In this document: positions 44,504-54,767 of the stretch, in pieces | Layout: each line of letters begins with the position of its first letter | Numbering within the stretch: position 1 is the stretch's first letter | The notes under the pieces: model-generated | The model's input: the letters and a program-made list of their open reading frames with translations, nothing else | What the model was told of the DNA's origin: nothing | The model's database searches: none | Assembly: GCF_900103915.1 (NCBI RefSeq) | Contig: NZ_FNIG01000003.1 | Coordinates: forward strand, 1 to 64,000 | Reading direction: 5' to 3' | Source: Tenuibacillus multivorans | GTDB lineage: Bacteria > Bacillota > Bacilli > Bacillales > Alkalibacillaceae | Length of the DNA stretch: 64,000 nucleotides | Made by a program: the position numbers and the translations under genes

Positions 44504-44971
44504 TTATTCAAGCATATCGTTAAAGCTTACAAATACATTCTGGCAATTTTTCGGAGACCTGCAGATGATAAGGCATGTGTCATCACCACATATGGTCCCC
44601 ATTAAGCCTTCCCATTCTAATTGATCTAATAATGCTCCAACCGCCTGAGCATTCCCTGGGATCGTCTTTAAAATAATAAAATGGTCTGCATGATCAATCG
44701 ACACAAAACTATCCGTCAGCATACGTTTTAATTTCTGAATAGGGTTAAAACGTTGATCCTGAGGCAGACTATACTTATAGGAGCCGTCATGTGTCGGCAC
44801 TTTGACTAATTGTAATTCCTTAATATCACGTGAGATGGTTGCTTGAGTCACGGGATAGCCTAGTTCATGAAACCTGGACACCATTTCATCCTGTGTTTCA
44901 ATGTTTTCATTTGTAATAAGTTCTCGTATTTTCATTAAACGTTGTGCTTTCTTCACGTTAGTCATCACCAA
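44504..44971 (-). CDS. argR: Arginine repressor ArgR/AhrC
   Basis: About 153-155 residues; the start is ATG 44971 or the ATG two codons later. N-terminal winged HTH ([34 protein letters not shown]) and a C-terminal hexamerisation and arginine-binding domain with [28 protein letters not shown] (the GTICGDDT motif holds the arginine-binding aspartates). Represses arginine synthesis and activates catabolism when arginine is bound. Confidence 0.95.
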   Translation of the reverse strand: MVMTNVKKAQRLMKIRELITNENIETQDEMVSRFHELGYPVTQATISRDIKELQLVKVPTHDGSYKYSLPQDQRFNPIQKLKRMLTDSFVSIDHADHFIILKTIPGNAQAVGALLDQLEWEGLMGTICGDDTCLIICRSPKNCQNVFVSFNDMLE

Positions 44972-44997
44972 CTTGGTTTCTTTTATAGAACGTTCCC

Positions 44998-45819
44998 TTA
45001 TTTTTGCCTGTGAAATTCTTCGTGTGCTGACTGAATAACTTTGGTAATGTATGGTTCAGTGACATGATTGACAGCTTCTCCTTCAGAGCATCTTGCATGC
45101 AATAGAAATTCAATATTACCATCACCACCCGTAATGGGTGAAAAACTGACATCAACAATGTCATAGCCCTCATTAAAAACAAATTGTGTGATGTCTAATA
45201 CCACTTGCTGATGTACCTGAGGATCACGAACTATTCCTTTCTTACCAACCTGGTCTCGTCCTGCTTCAAATTGGGGTTTAATCAAGACTATAGAATCGGA
45301 GTTTGGTTTTAATAAATGCTTGAGCACTGGAAAAATGAGCTTTAACGAAATAAATGACACATCTGTCACTGCAAAGCTTGGTAAACCGTAATTAAGATCT
45401 TCAGGTGTCACATATCTAAAATTGGTTCTTTCCATGACATGAACTCTCGGGTCTTTTCTTAATTTCCAATCTAACTGGTTATAACCCACGTCAATAGCAT
45501 AAACCTTACGTGCACCATTTTGTAATGCACAATCAGTAAAGCCACCTGTAGAAGAACCAATGTCCAAAACCAAATGATTTTTGACGTCGACGTCAAAAAC
45601 ATTCAAAGCCTTTTCCAATTTTAATCCACCACGGCTAACATAAGGAATCGCTTTACCTTTAACTGTAATGTCATAAGTTGGGTCAATCTTTATACCAGGT
45701 TTATCAAGCCTTTCATGTTTATGAAAAACTAAACCCGCCATAATTGAACGTTTTGCTTTTTCACGTGATTCAAAAAATCCTTTTTCAACCAGTAATGTGT
45801 CTAATCTTACTTTTTTCAT
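44998..45819 (-). CDS. tlyA: TlyA family rRNA (cytidine-2'-O)-methyltransferase
   Basis: 273 residues (B. subtilis yqxC). An N-terminal S4 RNA-binding domain ([21 protein letters not shown]) is followed by a FtsJ-like methyltransferase domain: [21 protein letters not shown] binds SAM, and catalytic K/D residues are in [13 protein letters not shown] and LIKPQFEAG. Probable ribosomal RNA methylase. It is three bases from dxs. Confidence 0.93.
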   Translation of the reverse strand: MKKVRLDTLLVEKGFFESREKAKRSIMAGLVFHKHERLDKPGIKIDPTYDITVKGKAIPYVSRGGLKLEKALNVFDVDVKNHLVLDIGSSTGGFTDCALQNGARKVYAIDVGYNQLDWKLRKDPRVHVMERTNFRYVTPEDLNYGLPSFAVTDVSFISLKLIFPVLKHLLKPNSDSIVLIKPQFEAGRDQVGKKGIVRDPQVHQQVVLDITQFVFNEGYDIVDVSFSPITGGDGNIEFLLHARCSEGEAVNHVTEPYITKVIQSAHEEFHRQK

Positions 45820-45821
45820 CT

Positions 45822-47714
45822 TTAAGCTCTTTTCTCTTTAGATGGTACCATTTCTTTTAAAGTTTGCGTTATTTGTTCAGTCGTTAATCCAATTTCCTCT
45901 AATAACTCATCGACACTACCGTGCTCAATAAATCGGTCTGGAATGCCCATTCGTTTGATAAATGGGAATGGTATATTATGCGATTCGAAAAACTCTAATA
46001 CAGCACTTCCAAAGCCACCTTGCAAAGCATGCTCTTCTAAAGTTAAAACAGGAAGATTTAAATTGGCTATTTCACTAAGCATTTGTTCATCTAAAGGTTT
46101 AATAAACCTAGCGTTGACAACTTTTACCGAAACGTCTTCTTTTTCTAACTGATCTGCAGTTTCTAATGCTTTGTCTATCATTGTACCAAAGGTTAAAATG
46201 ACAGCATCATTACCCTCTCTTATTACTTCCCAAGTTCCGATTGGTACTTTTTTTAGTGATTCATCACTTGGTGCCTCTTTAGCATTTCCTCTTGGATACC
46301 TTACTGCAATTGGACCATCTGAATGCTCTAATGCTGTATAAACCATATGCTGACACTCATTCGCATCTTTTGGCATCATAATCGTCATATTTGGTAAATC
46401 ACGTAGAAATGAAATATCAAATACACCCTGGTGCGTTTCACCATCTGCCCCGACTAATCCGGCACGATCAATTCCAAACGCAACGTTTAAGTTCTGACGA
46501 CAGACATCGTGTACGACTTGGTCAAATCCACGTTGTAGGAATGTAGAATATATCGAAAGAAAAGGTTTCATGCCCTGTGTAGCGACTCCACCCGCGAGTG
46601 TCGTCGCATGCTGTTCAGCAATACCGACATCAAATAATCGGTCAGGAAATTTCTTTTTAAAATCCTCTAATTTTGAACCAACTGTCATTGCTGGCGTAAT
46701 GGCGACAACTTTTTCATCCTTTTCAGCCACTTTCGTTAAGGTATCACTTACGATTTTACTCCAACCGGGACCATTGGAAGCTTTTTTCAAGCCTTCTCCT
46801 GATTCAATCTTGTAAGGACCGACACCATGCCAGGTTCCGACCTTATCAGTTTCAGCAGGCTTATAACCCTTACCTTTTTTCGTAATCGCATGAATCAAGA
46901 TTGGTCCTTCTGTCTTTTTCGCATAATTTATGGATTTAAATAAATCTTCAAAGTCATGACCATCAACTGGTCCATAATAAGTGAACCCTAATTCTTCAAA
47001 GAACATGCCCGGAACGACTAAATATTTCATACTGTCTTTGACACGTTCCGCCACTGTTGCAATACGTCCGCCAACAGCTGGAATCTTTTTCATTACCCAT
47101 TCTATTTCATCTTTAACCCAATTGTATTTATTTCCACTTCTTAGTCGGCCTAAAATATTATGAAGAGCCCCAACATTTGGTGCAATAGACATTTCATTGT
47201 CATTCAAAATGACAATCACGTTCTTCTTCTCGCTTCCAATATGGTTCAGTGCCTCAAGTGCCATACCACCAGTTAGAGCACCATCACCAATGATTGGTAC
47301 GACTGAGTGATCTTCTTTTTTTATATCTCTCGCAATCGCCATACCCATTGCGGCAGATAATGAAGTTGAACTGTGACCCGTTTCCCAAATATCGTGATCG
47401 CTTTCATTACGTTTAGGAAAACCACATAATCCTTTATATTTTCGAAGTGTTGAAAACGCATTAGTTCTACCGGTAAGTATTTTGTGAACATAAGATTGGT
47501 GCCCAACATCCCAAATTAATTTATCTTTTGGACTGTCAAATGTTTGGTGAAGAGCTAGTGTTAGCTCTACTACACCTAAATTAGGGCCTAAATGACCTCC
47601 CGTTACTGAAAGCTGTTCAATTAAAAATGAACGGATGTGTTCACTTAACGTTTTTAACTCTTCAATGGATAAATCCTTTAATTCATTTGGATGTTTAATC
47701 TCATTTAGATCCAC
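45822..47714 (-). CDS. dxs: 1-deoxy-D-xylulose-5-phosphate synthase
   Basis: 630 residues, full length. Thiamine-diphosphate motif [18 protein letters not shown]...NDNEMS near residues 147-177; the pyrimidine domain with [15 protein letters not shown] and [19 protein letters not shown]-terminal transketolase domain with [16 protein letters not shown]. First step of the MEP isoprenoid pathway from pyruvate and glyceraldehyde 3-phosphate. In many Bacilli it directly follows ispA; here an RNA gene and oapA separate the two. Confidence 0.97.
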   Translation of the reverse strand: MDLNEIKHPNELKDLSIEELKTLSEHIRSFLIEQLSVTGGHLGPNLGVVELTLALHQTFDSPKDKLIWDVGHQSYVHKILTGRTNAFSTLRKYKGLCGFPKRNESDHDIWETGHSSTSLSAAMGMAIARDIKKEDHSVVPIIGDGALTGGMALEALNHIGSEKKNVIVILNDNEMSIAPNVGALHNILGRLRSGNKYNWVKDEIEWVMKKIPAVGGRIATVAERVKDSMKYLVVPGMFFEELGFTYYGPVDGHDFEDLFKSINYAKKTEGPILIHAITKKGKGYKPAETDKVGTWHGVGPYKIESGEGLKKASNGPGWSKIVSDTLTKVAEKDEKVVAITPAMTVGSKLEDFKKKFPDRLFDVGIAEQHATTLAGGVATQGMKPFLSIYSTFLQRGFDQVVHDVCRQNLNVAFGIDRAGLVGADGETHQGVFDISFLRDLPNMTIMMPKDANECQHMVYTALEHSDGPIAVRYPRGNAKEAPSDESLKKVPIGTWEVIREGNDAVILTFGTMIDKALETADQLEKEDVSVKVVNARFIKPLDEQMLSEIANLNLPVLTLEEHALQGGFGSAVLEFFESHNIPFPFIKRMGIPDRFIEHGSVDELLEEIGLTTEQITQTLKEMVPSKEKRA

Positions 47715-47743
47715 AGTGGATCACTCACCTTTATTCGATATAT

Positions 47744-48334
47744 TTATTTCTTTTGCTTTTTTAATTCAGGTAAAAGACGTATATGCAAGTTACGTTCCAC
47801 AAAAGAAACCGTTTTACCTGCCATCAATATAATTTCGGTGGATTTAGTCATTGCTAATGTTTTACCAAACGCTTTTCCACCCACCGTTAAGGCTGCTACA
47901 ATGCTTGTTAAAATAATATTTAATACAGATTGTAAATCAACACCATTTGTATTTATAACCGCTGCCAATTGAATCACAACGAGTGTTGATGCAGCTCCAC
48001 TTACGATCCCAGCTATATCACCGATTACATCATTACAAAACGATGCAAATCGGTCAGCATTTCTCACAATGATAATAGCTTGTTTAGAACCGGGCACCTT
48101 TTCAGCTGCCATGGAATGAAAAGGTGTCTCAGAAGCAGCAGCCGCTGCAATTCCCATCATATCAAAAAATACCCCAATAAATACAATGATAAAAACAATG
48201 ATTAACCCAATTGCCCAACTTGTACCACTTAGTACCGAAGTCGATGCAATTGAAAAAATTGCCGCTAACACTAAAGTGATAACGGCTATACTTATACTGA
48301 ATCGCAGTGATTTTTTTATCGTATTTTTATTCAT
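47744..48334 (-). CDS. oapA: OLE-associated membrane protein OapA
   Basis: 196 residues. Four membrane segments (about 12-33, 38-65, 105-128, 135-158) with charged ends, MNKNTIKKSLR and LLPELKKQKK. Between the second and third is the conserved stretch DMMGIAAAAASETPFHSMAA, followed by RNADRFASFCNDVIGDIAGI. This is the DUF21-like protein encoded next to OLE RNA in extremophilic Firmicutes, which binds the RNA and holds it at the membrane. GAGGGA precedes the ATG. Position between the OLE gene and dxs is the classic one. Confidence 0.9.
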   Translation of the reverse strand: MNKNTIKKSLRFSISIAVITLVLAAIFSIASTSVLSGTSWAIGLIIVFIIVFIGVFFDMMGIAAAAASETPFHSMAAEKVPGSKQAIIIVRNADRFASFCNDVIGDIAGIVSGAASTLVVIQLAAVINTNGVDLQSVLNIILTSIVAALTVGGKAFGKTLAMTKSTEIILMAGKTVSFVERNLHIRLLPELKKQKK

Positions 48335-48387
48335 AAATTCCCTCGTTATGGCTCAAAATATGTGTCATAACACTCAATATGTAATGC

Positions 48388-48995
48388 TGGGGATGGTCAC
48401 TTAAAAGATAAATATTGCGGCATAGGTCCAGTAGGTTTTCCCAGATCGTTACCATGTGTTGCCACAACGGCGGTTCCCCTTTAAAACGATCTTAACTGCG
48501 TCACCACAGTTAGACTGGATTACCACTAAGTCCGCACTACAATCCCTTTTAAGTGTCCAACGAGCAGTCTAGGAGTTTTCCTCGACAGTCTTTAGCCACT
48601 TCCTAGCCTCTTTTGCAGTGTTTATTTCATACAATACTGACAACGTGTTCACGGTGGCCATTCCGCTTTAACGTTAAAAATTGTAATCCCCTAAACACCA
48701 CTCAAGGCAGGCTACGCTGCAAATAAGAGGTATTAGCCCTTATAATGCAGGTTCATACCCCATTTCGTACCCCATTAAGCGCGATTAATGGGGCACAATA
48801 ATGGGCCTCCGCGGAAGCAGGGTCAACGCCCACATGCCATTGTGGATCGCCCTACGACCTTAACTCCCAGCATTGACCCAAGGCTGGGCGCCTCAAGCCA
48901 ACACCAGAAACTTCATCGATGTGCCCTTTGGCGGATTTTTAGGCCCGCCTTCAGAAGTGGAGGACCGACTAGAATACTGCACCATCCCTCGTACA
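48388..48995 (-). ncRNA. ole: OLE (ornate, large, extremophilic) RNA
   Basis: About 600 bases between ispA and oapA hold no credible gene yet are far richer in G+C than their neighbours. Pairing supports a large folded RNA on the minus strand: the first bases GGGATGG (48982-48988) pair with CCATCCC at the end (48390-48396); CACTTAAAAG (48546-48555) pairs with CTTTTAAGTG (48398-48407), extended by GG/CC past a mismatch; local hairpins include CCCCATTAA/TTAATGGGG (48770-48793), GGCGG/CCGCC (near 48933-48953) and CCCAGC/GCTGGG. Size, location and the oapA partner match OLE RNA, found in extremophilic and anaerobic Firmicutes and tied to tolerance of cold, alcohol and Mg2+ stress. Ends are estimates. 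Confidence 0.9.
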
Positions 48996-49001
48996 AGTAC
49001 T

Positions 49002-49030
49002 ATTTTATCATATTTATAAATGACAAACAA
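49002..49030 (-). promoter_or_regulatory. Sigma-A promoter of the OLE RNA gene
   Basis: On the minus strand TTGTTT, exactly 17 bases, then TAAAAT, placing the start of transcription near 48995, just where the folded RNA begins. It lies in the 12-40 bases after the ispA stop codon, so OLE can be made independently of the xse-ispA operon. Confidence 0.7.
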
Positions 49031-49041
49031 TTGTATTAGAG

Positions 49042-49920
49042 TCAGGAAGTCCTTTCACCGAATATTTGTAATAGTTCTAATAATCTCGGTTGATTGATAC
49101 GGGCATCATCGTACTTTTTCTTAGCCTGTTGCATGTAATGTTTCTTGATTTCATTTGTTTGATTTAAACCCAAAACCTTTGGGTAAGTGCTTTTGTTCTT
49201 TTCTTCATCGCTACCTACTGGCTTCCCAATATCATCCTTATTCCCTTTTACATCCAATATGTCATCTTGGATTTGGAAAACGAGACCTAAATATCTTCCA
49301 AATTCGTCCAGCGCTTCTATTTGTGGTGGAGTTGCTCCTCCTAAATATGCTCCAATTTTGATAGCCACCCTAATTAATTGACCTGTTTTTAACTGATGAA
49401 TATTGTTCAATTCTTCTTCCTGAAGGTTTTGGTTTTCGCTTTGTAGGTCCAAAAACTGCCCAGCAATCATACCTTCTAAACCACTTGCCTGACTTAATTG
49501 CTGTAACACATAAATTTTTTCTTCCGCTTCTAGTTGATTCGACCTGCTTACAACTTGAAAAGCATAAGTTAATAAACCGTCACCTATAAGAATCGCTGTC
49601 GCATCATCGTATGCCTTATGAATGGTATATCGTCCTCGCCTGAAATCATCATCATCCATAGCTGGTAGGTCGTCATGAATTAATGAATATGTATGAATCA
49701 TCTCTAAAGCCAAAGCTGGATGAATAATTTTATCAGTCGATTTCGGCTGAAAAGCTTCAAATGATGCCATCATCAAAATCGGTCTTAATCTTTTACCTCC
49801 TGCTTCAACCGCATAGATTAAAGGTTGCTTCAATCGTTCCGGTAAATTGAGTGACTGGCATTCATCCTTTATTAATGGATTAATTTCATTTTGTTTTTCT
49901 TGAATATATTGATTGATCAC
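49042..49920 (-). CDS. ispA: Polyprenyl synthetase (farnesyl diphosphate synthase type)
   Basis: 292 residues. First Asp-rich motif HDDLPAMDDDDFRRGR (about 83-98) and second QIQDDILDVKGNKDDIGK (about 223-240), with GGKRLRPILM near the start. It makes farnesyl diphosphate from isopentenyl and dimethylallyl diphosphates. It follows xseB by two bases. Confidence 0.95.
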   Translation of the reverse strand: MINQYIQEKQNEINPLIKDECQSLNLPERLKQPLIYAVEAGGKRLRPILMMASFEAFQPKSTDKIIHPALALEMIHTYSLIHDDLPAMDDDDFRRGRYTIHKAYDDATAILIGDGLLTYAFQVVSRSNQLEAEEKIYVLQQLSQASGLEGMIAGQFLDLQSENQNLQEEELNNIHQLKTGQLIRVAIKIGAYLGGATPPQIEALDEFGRYLGLVFQIQDDILDVKGNKDDIGKPVGSDEEKNKSTYPKVLGLNQTNEIKKHYMQQAKKKYDDARINQPRLLELLQIFGERTS

Positions 49921-49922
49921 AC

Positions 49923-50153
49923 CTATTCTTCCTCCACAATGTAAGACTCAGTTTCACCATTTTCGTTCATAATTTCCGTAATTTCATCTTCAACAGATTT
50001 CAACTTATCATTACAAAACTTTGAAAGTTTCATCCCTTCTTTATAATACTCAATAGCCTTTTCTAAAGGGACATCTCCTTCTTCTAGTTTATCAACTATA
50101 TCCTCTAGGTTTTTCATCGCTTGTTCAAACGTTAATTCCTCTTGATTAGCCAT
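49923..50153 (-). CDS. xseB: Exodeoxyribonuclease VII small subunit
   Basis: 76 residues, normal length. Family pattern LTFEQAMKNLEDIVDKLEEG, DVPLEKAIEYYKEGMKLSKFC. It assembles in several copies with XseA. It lies three bases after xseA and two before ispA. Confidence 0.95.
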   Translation of the reverse strand: MANQEELTFEQAMKNLEDIVDKLEEGDVPLEKAIEYYKEGMKLSKFCNDKLKSVEDEITEIMNENGETESYIVEEE

Positions 50154-50156
50154 CCG

Positions 50157-51500
50157 TTAATCCTCCTTTTCTTCAATTCCCCAAACGTGGCTATCTAACT
50201 GACCATCTTTTAATGATATCTTTAAGATATCACCTGAGTTAACCTGCTTGATCGACTTAACAATATTACCTTCCTTATACGTAATCGAATATCCTCTTTT
50301 CATGGTTTCCAACGGATTTAATATTGATAGTTTTTCAAGTTGCTTTTGAAAACGATCAATGTTTTTGTCCTTAATATTTTGTATTGATGTTTGTAGGCGA
50401 GCCCGTTGATATTGTAAAGCCTTCTCCTCATCTCGAACTATACGTTTTGGGTTATTCCTGAATAATCTTTGTTGTAAATTTCGTTGTTCAGCTTGTTTTT
50501 CAAATAAATATCGCTCTGTATACTTGTTTAATTGAATCACGATTCGGTCTAAGTCTTGTTCTTTTTGTCGCGTTAAATGAATTGGGTATTTAAAGGCATA
50601 AGCCTGGCTTAATGATTGAAGCTTATCACGATTTGATTTTAATCGATGCTGAACGCTTTGATGTAAACGTTGAGTCATTCCTGTTAATTGCTGTTTTAGA
50701 TCAATCAACGATGGTACAGCGAGTTCAGCTGCTGCTGTTGGGGTGGGAGCCCTTAAGTCTGCTACAAAATCACTAATTGTAAAATCTGTCTCATGACCGA
50801 CAGCAGAAATCACGGGGATGGTTGAGTTTGCAATGGTTCTAGCTACCTGTTCCTCATTGAAAGCCCACAACTCCTCAATTGAGCCACCACCTCGACCGAC
50901 TATGATGGTATCGAAGTCTCCGATTTTATTCGCATATTCTATCGCTTTAACAATTGAAGGAACTGCTTGTTCACCTTGAACCGATACTGGTAAAATCGTG
51001 CGTTTAACGGATGGAAACCGGCGTTTTAATGTTGTGATGATGTCTCTAACGGCGGCTCCAGTAGGTGATGTTACGATGGCAATCCGACTGGGAAATTTGG
51101 AAATTGTTTTTTTTCGTTCAGGTTGGAATAAACCTTCTAAATCTAATTTCTTTTTTAAGTCTTCATAAGCTAAAAATAATGCTCCGATACCGTCGGGTTG
51201 CATACTTTGAACATAGATTTGGTATTGTCCCTGAGGTGGATATACGGAAATATCTCCACGTATCAACACTTTCATGCCATTCTCTGGCCTAAATTTTAAT
51301 TGCCGATTATGGCTAGCAAACATGACAGCAGAAATACGAGCATTCTCATCCTTTAAAGTAAAATACATGTGCCCACGTGAATGGTGGTTAAAATTTGATA
51401 TTTCCGCCTGTAGCCATACATTCTTTAAGTGTCGATCTGTATCAAATTTCCGTTTGAGATACTTGGTTAATGCCGATACGGTTAAATATTGTTTCTCCAA
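50157..51500 (-). CDS. xseA: Exodeoxyribonuclease VII large subunit
   Basis: 447 residues. N-terminal OB-fold domain (LTVSALTKYLKRKF, VWLQAEISNFNHHSRGHMYF), catalytic domain with IAIVTSPTGAAVRDI, VGRGGGSIEELWAFNEE and ISAVGHETDFTISDFVAD, and a long coiled coil (270-380). Degrades single-stranded DNA from both ends into acid-soluble pieces and shorter oligonucleotides. Confidence 0.96.
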   Translation of the reverse strand: MEKQYLTVSALTKYLKRKFDTDRHLKNVWLQAEISNFNHHSRGHMYFTLKDENARISAVMFASHNRQLKFRPENGMKVLIRGDISVYPPQGQYQIYVQSMQPDGIGALFLAYEDLKKKLDLEGLFQPERKKTISKFPSRIAIVTSPTGAAVRDIITTLKRRFPSVKRTILPVSVQGEQAVPSIVKAIEYANKIGDFDTIIVGRGGGSIEELWAFNEEQVARTIANSTIPVISAVGHETDFTISDFVADLRAPTPTAAAELAVPSLIDLKQQLTGMTQRLHQSVQHRLKSNRDKLQSLSQAYAFKYPIHLTRQKEQDLDRIVIQLNKYTERYLFEKQAEQRNLQQRLFRNNPKRIVRDEEKALQYQRARLQTSIQNIKDKNIDRFQKQLEKLSILNPLETMKRGYSITYKEGNIVKSIKQVNSGDILKISLKDGQLDSHVWGIEEKED

Positions 51501-51514
51501 CTTTTATACTCCCC

Positions 51515-52363
51515 TTAAACAGTGTTCCGAGCTGCTTTAATTGTGTTATGTAAAAGCATTGTAATCGTCATTGGTCCTACCCCTTTTGGAACTGGTGTAA
51601 TTTTATTTGCCTTTTCTTTAACGGATTCAAAATCAACATCCCCTACGACTTTACCATTTTCCAAAAAGGTGTTACCGACATCTACAATTACAGCTCCTTC
51701 CTTGATATCGTCCTCGGAAATAAATTGAGCTTTACCGACTGCAACAATTAATATGTCAGCTTGGCGAGTCATGTGTGAAAGATTATTTGTTTTTGAGTGT
51801 GTATAAGTAACCGTTGCATTTTGATTCAATAATAATTGACCGATTGGCTTCCCGACAATGTTGCTTCTTCCAATGATGACGGCATGTTTACCTTGAATAT
51901 CAACATTGTAAGACTCTAATAGTTTGATAATGCCTATTGGTGTACATGGAATTAAAGCATCATGGCCAATAGCTAACCTCCCGACATTAATCGGATGGAA
52001 GCCATCAACATCTTTTTGGGGATGAATATATTCTAATACCTTTTTTTCGTTAATGTGTTGAGGTAGCGGTAATTGGACTAAAATACCGTGTACAGTTGGA
52101 TCTTGATTTAATTGATTAATCTTACCTAATAGCTCTGATTCTGATATATCATCCTGAAGCTCAACGACGTTTGATTGAATACCAATCTTTTCACAAGCTT
52201 TTTGTTTCATTCGAACATAGGTTTTTGAAGCAGGATTATCGCCTATAATTAAAACAGTTAAGGTTGGGTAGATGTCAACATCGTGTAATTGCTCAACCTC
52301 TTTTTTTAATTCGGCACTCATTTTTTTGGCCAATGTATTCCCGTACATAATCGTTGTGGACAT
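51515..52363 (-). CDS. folD: Methylenetetrahydrofolate dehydrogenase/cyclohydrolase
   Basis: 282 residues. Catalytic lysine in SKTYVRMKQKACEKIGI, substrate motif QLPLPQHINEKKV, NADP-binding VIIGRSNIVGKPIGQLLL and the ending VPKGVGPMTITMLLHNT. Bifunctional enzyme of one-carbon metabolism. Fourteen bases from xseA. Confidence 0.97.
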   Translation of the reverse strand: MSTTIMYGNTLAKKMSAELKKEVEQLHDVDIYPTLTVLIIGDNPASKTYVRMKQKACEKIGIQSNVVELQDDISESELLGKINQLNQDPTVHGILVQLPLPQHINEKKVLEYIHPQKDVDGFHPINVGRLAIGHDALIPCTPIGIIKLLESYNVDIQGKHAVIIGRSNIVGKPIGQLLLNQNATVTYTHSKTNNLSHMTRQADILIVAVGKAQFISEDDIKEGAVIVDVGNTFLENGKVVGDVDFESVKEKANKITPVPKGVGPMTITMLLHNTIKAARNTV

Positions 52364-52375
52364 AAATCCCCCACC

Positions 52376-52759
52376 TTACTCATTCATAAATTTAGATAAT
52401 ACTCCATTGATGAACTTCCCTGACTGATCCTCATTAAACCTTTTGGCTAATTCAACGGCTTCGTTAATTGCTACCTTCTCTGGTATTTGTTGTTCATATA
52501 ACAATTCATAAACAGCAATCCTTAATACGGTTTTTTCTACCGTACCAATGCGTGAAAATGACCATTTTTCTAGTTTTTGATCAATGGCCTGATCCAGCTC
52601 ATTTCGATAATTTAAAACACCTTGGATTAGCGTTTTGGCATAAGGATTGACATTTTCATCAATCGATTGGATTAAATGTTCACTTGTTACATCTTTATTA
52701 ATATCAATTTGGTATAAAACCTGAAAAGCTTTTTCCCTGGCGTGTTTTCGCTCTTTCAT
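52376..52759 (-). CDS. nusB: Transcription antitermination factor NusB
   Basis: 127 residues, all helical. [17 protein letters not shown] at the N-terminus is the basic RNA-binding part; [31 protein letters not shown] is the family signature. It binds boxA of rRNA operons with NusE. First gene of the nusB-folD-xseAB-ispA group. Confidence 0.95.
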   Translation of the reverse strand: MKERKHAREKAFQVLYQIDINKDVTSEHLIQSIDENVNPYAKTLIQGVLNYRNELDQAIDQKLEKWSFSRIGTVEKTVLRIAVYELLYEQQIPEKVAINEAVELAKRFNEDQSGKFINGVLSKFMNE

Positions 52760-52935
52760 GTCTGTGCTCCTTTAAAGAACTTATCGTCAAATCTTAATGG
52801 CAAATTATTTTACTTTAAACCTATAACAACTTTAAAACATTCTTTATGTGTAAAAACAAAATATCCTTATATATCCTACCACGTACACCGTAAGTTTACC
52901 ACGAAAACCATGACAATGAAAAAAGATGTAAACGA

Positions 52936-52972
52936 AATAAAGACTTGCAAGGTATAATTCCCTGCAAGTCCT
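52936..52972 (-). terminator. Terminator of the accBC-asp23 operon
   Basis: GACTTGCA (52942-52949) and TGCAAGTC (52963-52970) form a stem ten bases beyond the Asp23-family stop codon; the minus-strand tail TTTATTTCG is a modest U-tract. Confidence 0.7.
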
Positions 52973-52980
52973 TATAAAAA

Positions 52981-53379
52981 TTAATCATTCTCTTTAATTC
53001 CCTCTGTTCGATCTTCAATTTGAATACCAACCACATGGACATTAATTTCTAGAATTTCTAAAGCAGTCATGTTTTTTAAAGTTGAACGAATGCTGTCTTG
53101 AATTTTTTGCGCCACAGTTGGAATTGATACACCATAATCTAGGTCAGTAAAGACATCAATAACAATACCTTCTTCTGAAAGATCGACTTTGACTCCTTTA
53201 CCATGTTTCTTTTTGCCAAACCGTTCGGTAACATTAGAAGCTAAATTACCTCGCATATTAGCAACGCCACTAACTTCATTTGCTGCTATTCCAGCTATAA
53301 CCTCAATAACCTCTGGTGCAATTTCCACCTTACCTAATGTTTGATCATCGCTCACATTTAATAATTGTTTGTCTTCCAT
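52981..53379 (-). CDS. yqhY: Asp23/Gls24 family protein (YqhY)
   Basis: 132 residues. Family pattern GKVEIAPEVIEVIAGIAANE, VSGVANMRGN, VDLSEEGIVIDVFTDLDYG and VAQKIQDSIRSTLKNMTALE. Asp23-type proteins are abundant envelope-stress proteins; this member always lies next to accBC and affects fatty acid synthesis in B. subtilis. It starts one base after accC. Confidence 0.92.
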   Translation of the reverse strand: MEDKQLLNVSDDQTLGKVEIAPEVIEVIAGIAANEVSGVANMRGNLASNVTERFGKKKHGKGVKVDLSEEGIVIDVFTDLDYGVSIPTVAQKIQDSIRSTLKNMTALEILEINVHVVGIQIEDRTEGIKEND

Positions 53380-54759
53380 CTATTTCACCTCTTTAGCCGT
53401 TTCATCCGATAATACATCATACTCTTCAAGGAATTTCGTGTTAAATTCTCCGCCAACAAAGACCGGATGATTCATCATTCGTTTGTGGAATGGAACAGTC
53501 GAATAAATACCTTCAATGACAAATTCATCTAGTGCGCGATTCATCCGTTGCACAGCTTCATCTCTAGTATTACCGTAAGTAATTAATTTTGCAATCATGG
53601 AATCATAATATGGCGGTATATTCCAACCAGTATAAGCGGCTGAATCCACACGAACACCTAAACCACCAGGCGGTAAGTACATATCAATTTTTCCGGCTGA
53701 AGGCATGAATTGACGGAAAGGATTTTCTGCATTTATTCGGCATTCAATGGCCCAACCTTCAAAGGTTACTTCATCTTGTTTAAAGGATAATTCATGACCA
53801 TTAGCAACGTTAATCTGCTCTTTAATTAAATCAATTCCGGTAACCATTTCGGTAACAGGGTGTTCAACCTGAATACGGGTATTCATTTCCATAAAATAAA
53901 ACTCATCTTGCTGACGATCATAAATAAATTCAATCGTCCCCGCACCAACATAATTAACAGCCTGAGCTGCTTTGACTGCAGCTTTACCCATTCTTTGCCG
54001 GGTCTCATCATTAATAGCTGGTGACGGTGTTTCCTCGATTAATTTCTGTAAACGTCTTTGAATCGTACAATCACGTTCACCTAAATGTACTGTATTGCCA
54101 TGCGTATCAGCAATGATCTGAATTTCGACGTGTCTAAAATCTTCAATGAATTTCTCTAAGTATACGCCTGGGTTTCCAAACGCTGTTTCAGCTTCATTTT
54201 GTGTAATTCGTATTCCTTTTTCAAGTTCTTCTTCATTTCGTGCAACTCGAATTCCTTTACCGCCTCCACCAGCGGTAGCTTTAATAATGACTGGATATCC
54301 GATCTCGTCAGCTATTTTTTTACCATCTTCAACACCATCAATGATACCATCAGATCCAGGAACAATTGGAACGCCTGCTTGGTCCATCGTTTCACGCGCG
54401 ACATCTTTGGTACCCATTCTTGATATGGCATCAGCGCTAGGTCCAATAAACGTGACATTACAAGCTTCACACATCTCTGCAAAGTCTGCGTTTTCCGATA
54501 AAAAGCCATATCCTGGATGAATGGCATCTGAATCTGTTAGTTTAGCTAAACTCATGATATTTGTTTTATTTAAATAACTTTCTTTACTTAATGTAGGACC
54601 AACACAATAAGCTTCATCTGCTAGTTGAACATGTAATGAATCTTTATCGGCCTCAGAATAAATCGCAACCGTTTCAATTCCTAATTCTTTAGCTGCACGT
54701 ATTACTCGTACTGCGATTTCGCCTCTATTAGCTATTAATATTTTTTGAATCACGGACAT
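53380..54759 (-). CDS. accC: Biotin carboxylase subunit of acetyl-CoA carboxylase
   Basis: 459 residues. ATP-grasp enzyme: IANRGEIAVRVIRAAKELGI at the N-terminus, KATAGGGGKGIRVARNEEEL over ATP, and the active-site region FYFMEMNTRIQVEHPVTEMV. Carboxylates the biotin on AccB, first half of malonyl-CoA synthesis. It might also serve the propionyl-CoA carboxyltransferase at 11-12.7 kb, which has no own partner; that is inference. Confidence 0.96.
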   Translation of the reverse strand: MSVIQKILIANRGEIAVRVIRAAKELGIETVAIYSEADKDSLHVQLADEAYCVGPTLSKESYLNKTNIMSLAKLTDSDAIHPGYGFLSENADFAEMCEACNVTFIGPSADAISRMGTKDVARETMDQAGVPIVPGSDGIIDGVEDGKKIADEIGYPVIIKATAGGGGKGIRVARNEEELEKGIRITQNEAETAFGNPGVYLEKFIEDFRHVEIQIIADTHGNTVHLGERDCTIQRRLQKLIEETPSPAINDETRQRMGKAAVKAAQAVNYVGAGTIEFIYDRQQDEFYFMEMNTRIQVEHPVTEMVTGIDLIKEQINVANGHELSFKQDEVTFEGWAIECRINAENPFRQFMPSAGKIDMYLPPGGLGVRVDSAAYTGWNIPPYYDSMIAKLITYGNTRDEAVQRMNRALDEFVIEGIYSTVPFHKRMMNHPVFVGGEFNTKFLEEYDVLSDETAKEVK

Positions 54760-54767
54760 TCCCTCCC

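Noticed and set aside
48788-49039. Plus-strand open frame of 83 codons inside the ispA-oapA gap
   Set aside because: No ribosome-binding site or recognisable protein pattern; it lies antisense within the OLE RNA gene, whose high G+C keeps frames open by chance.
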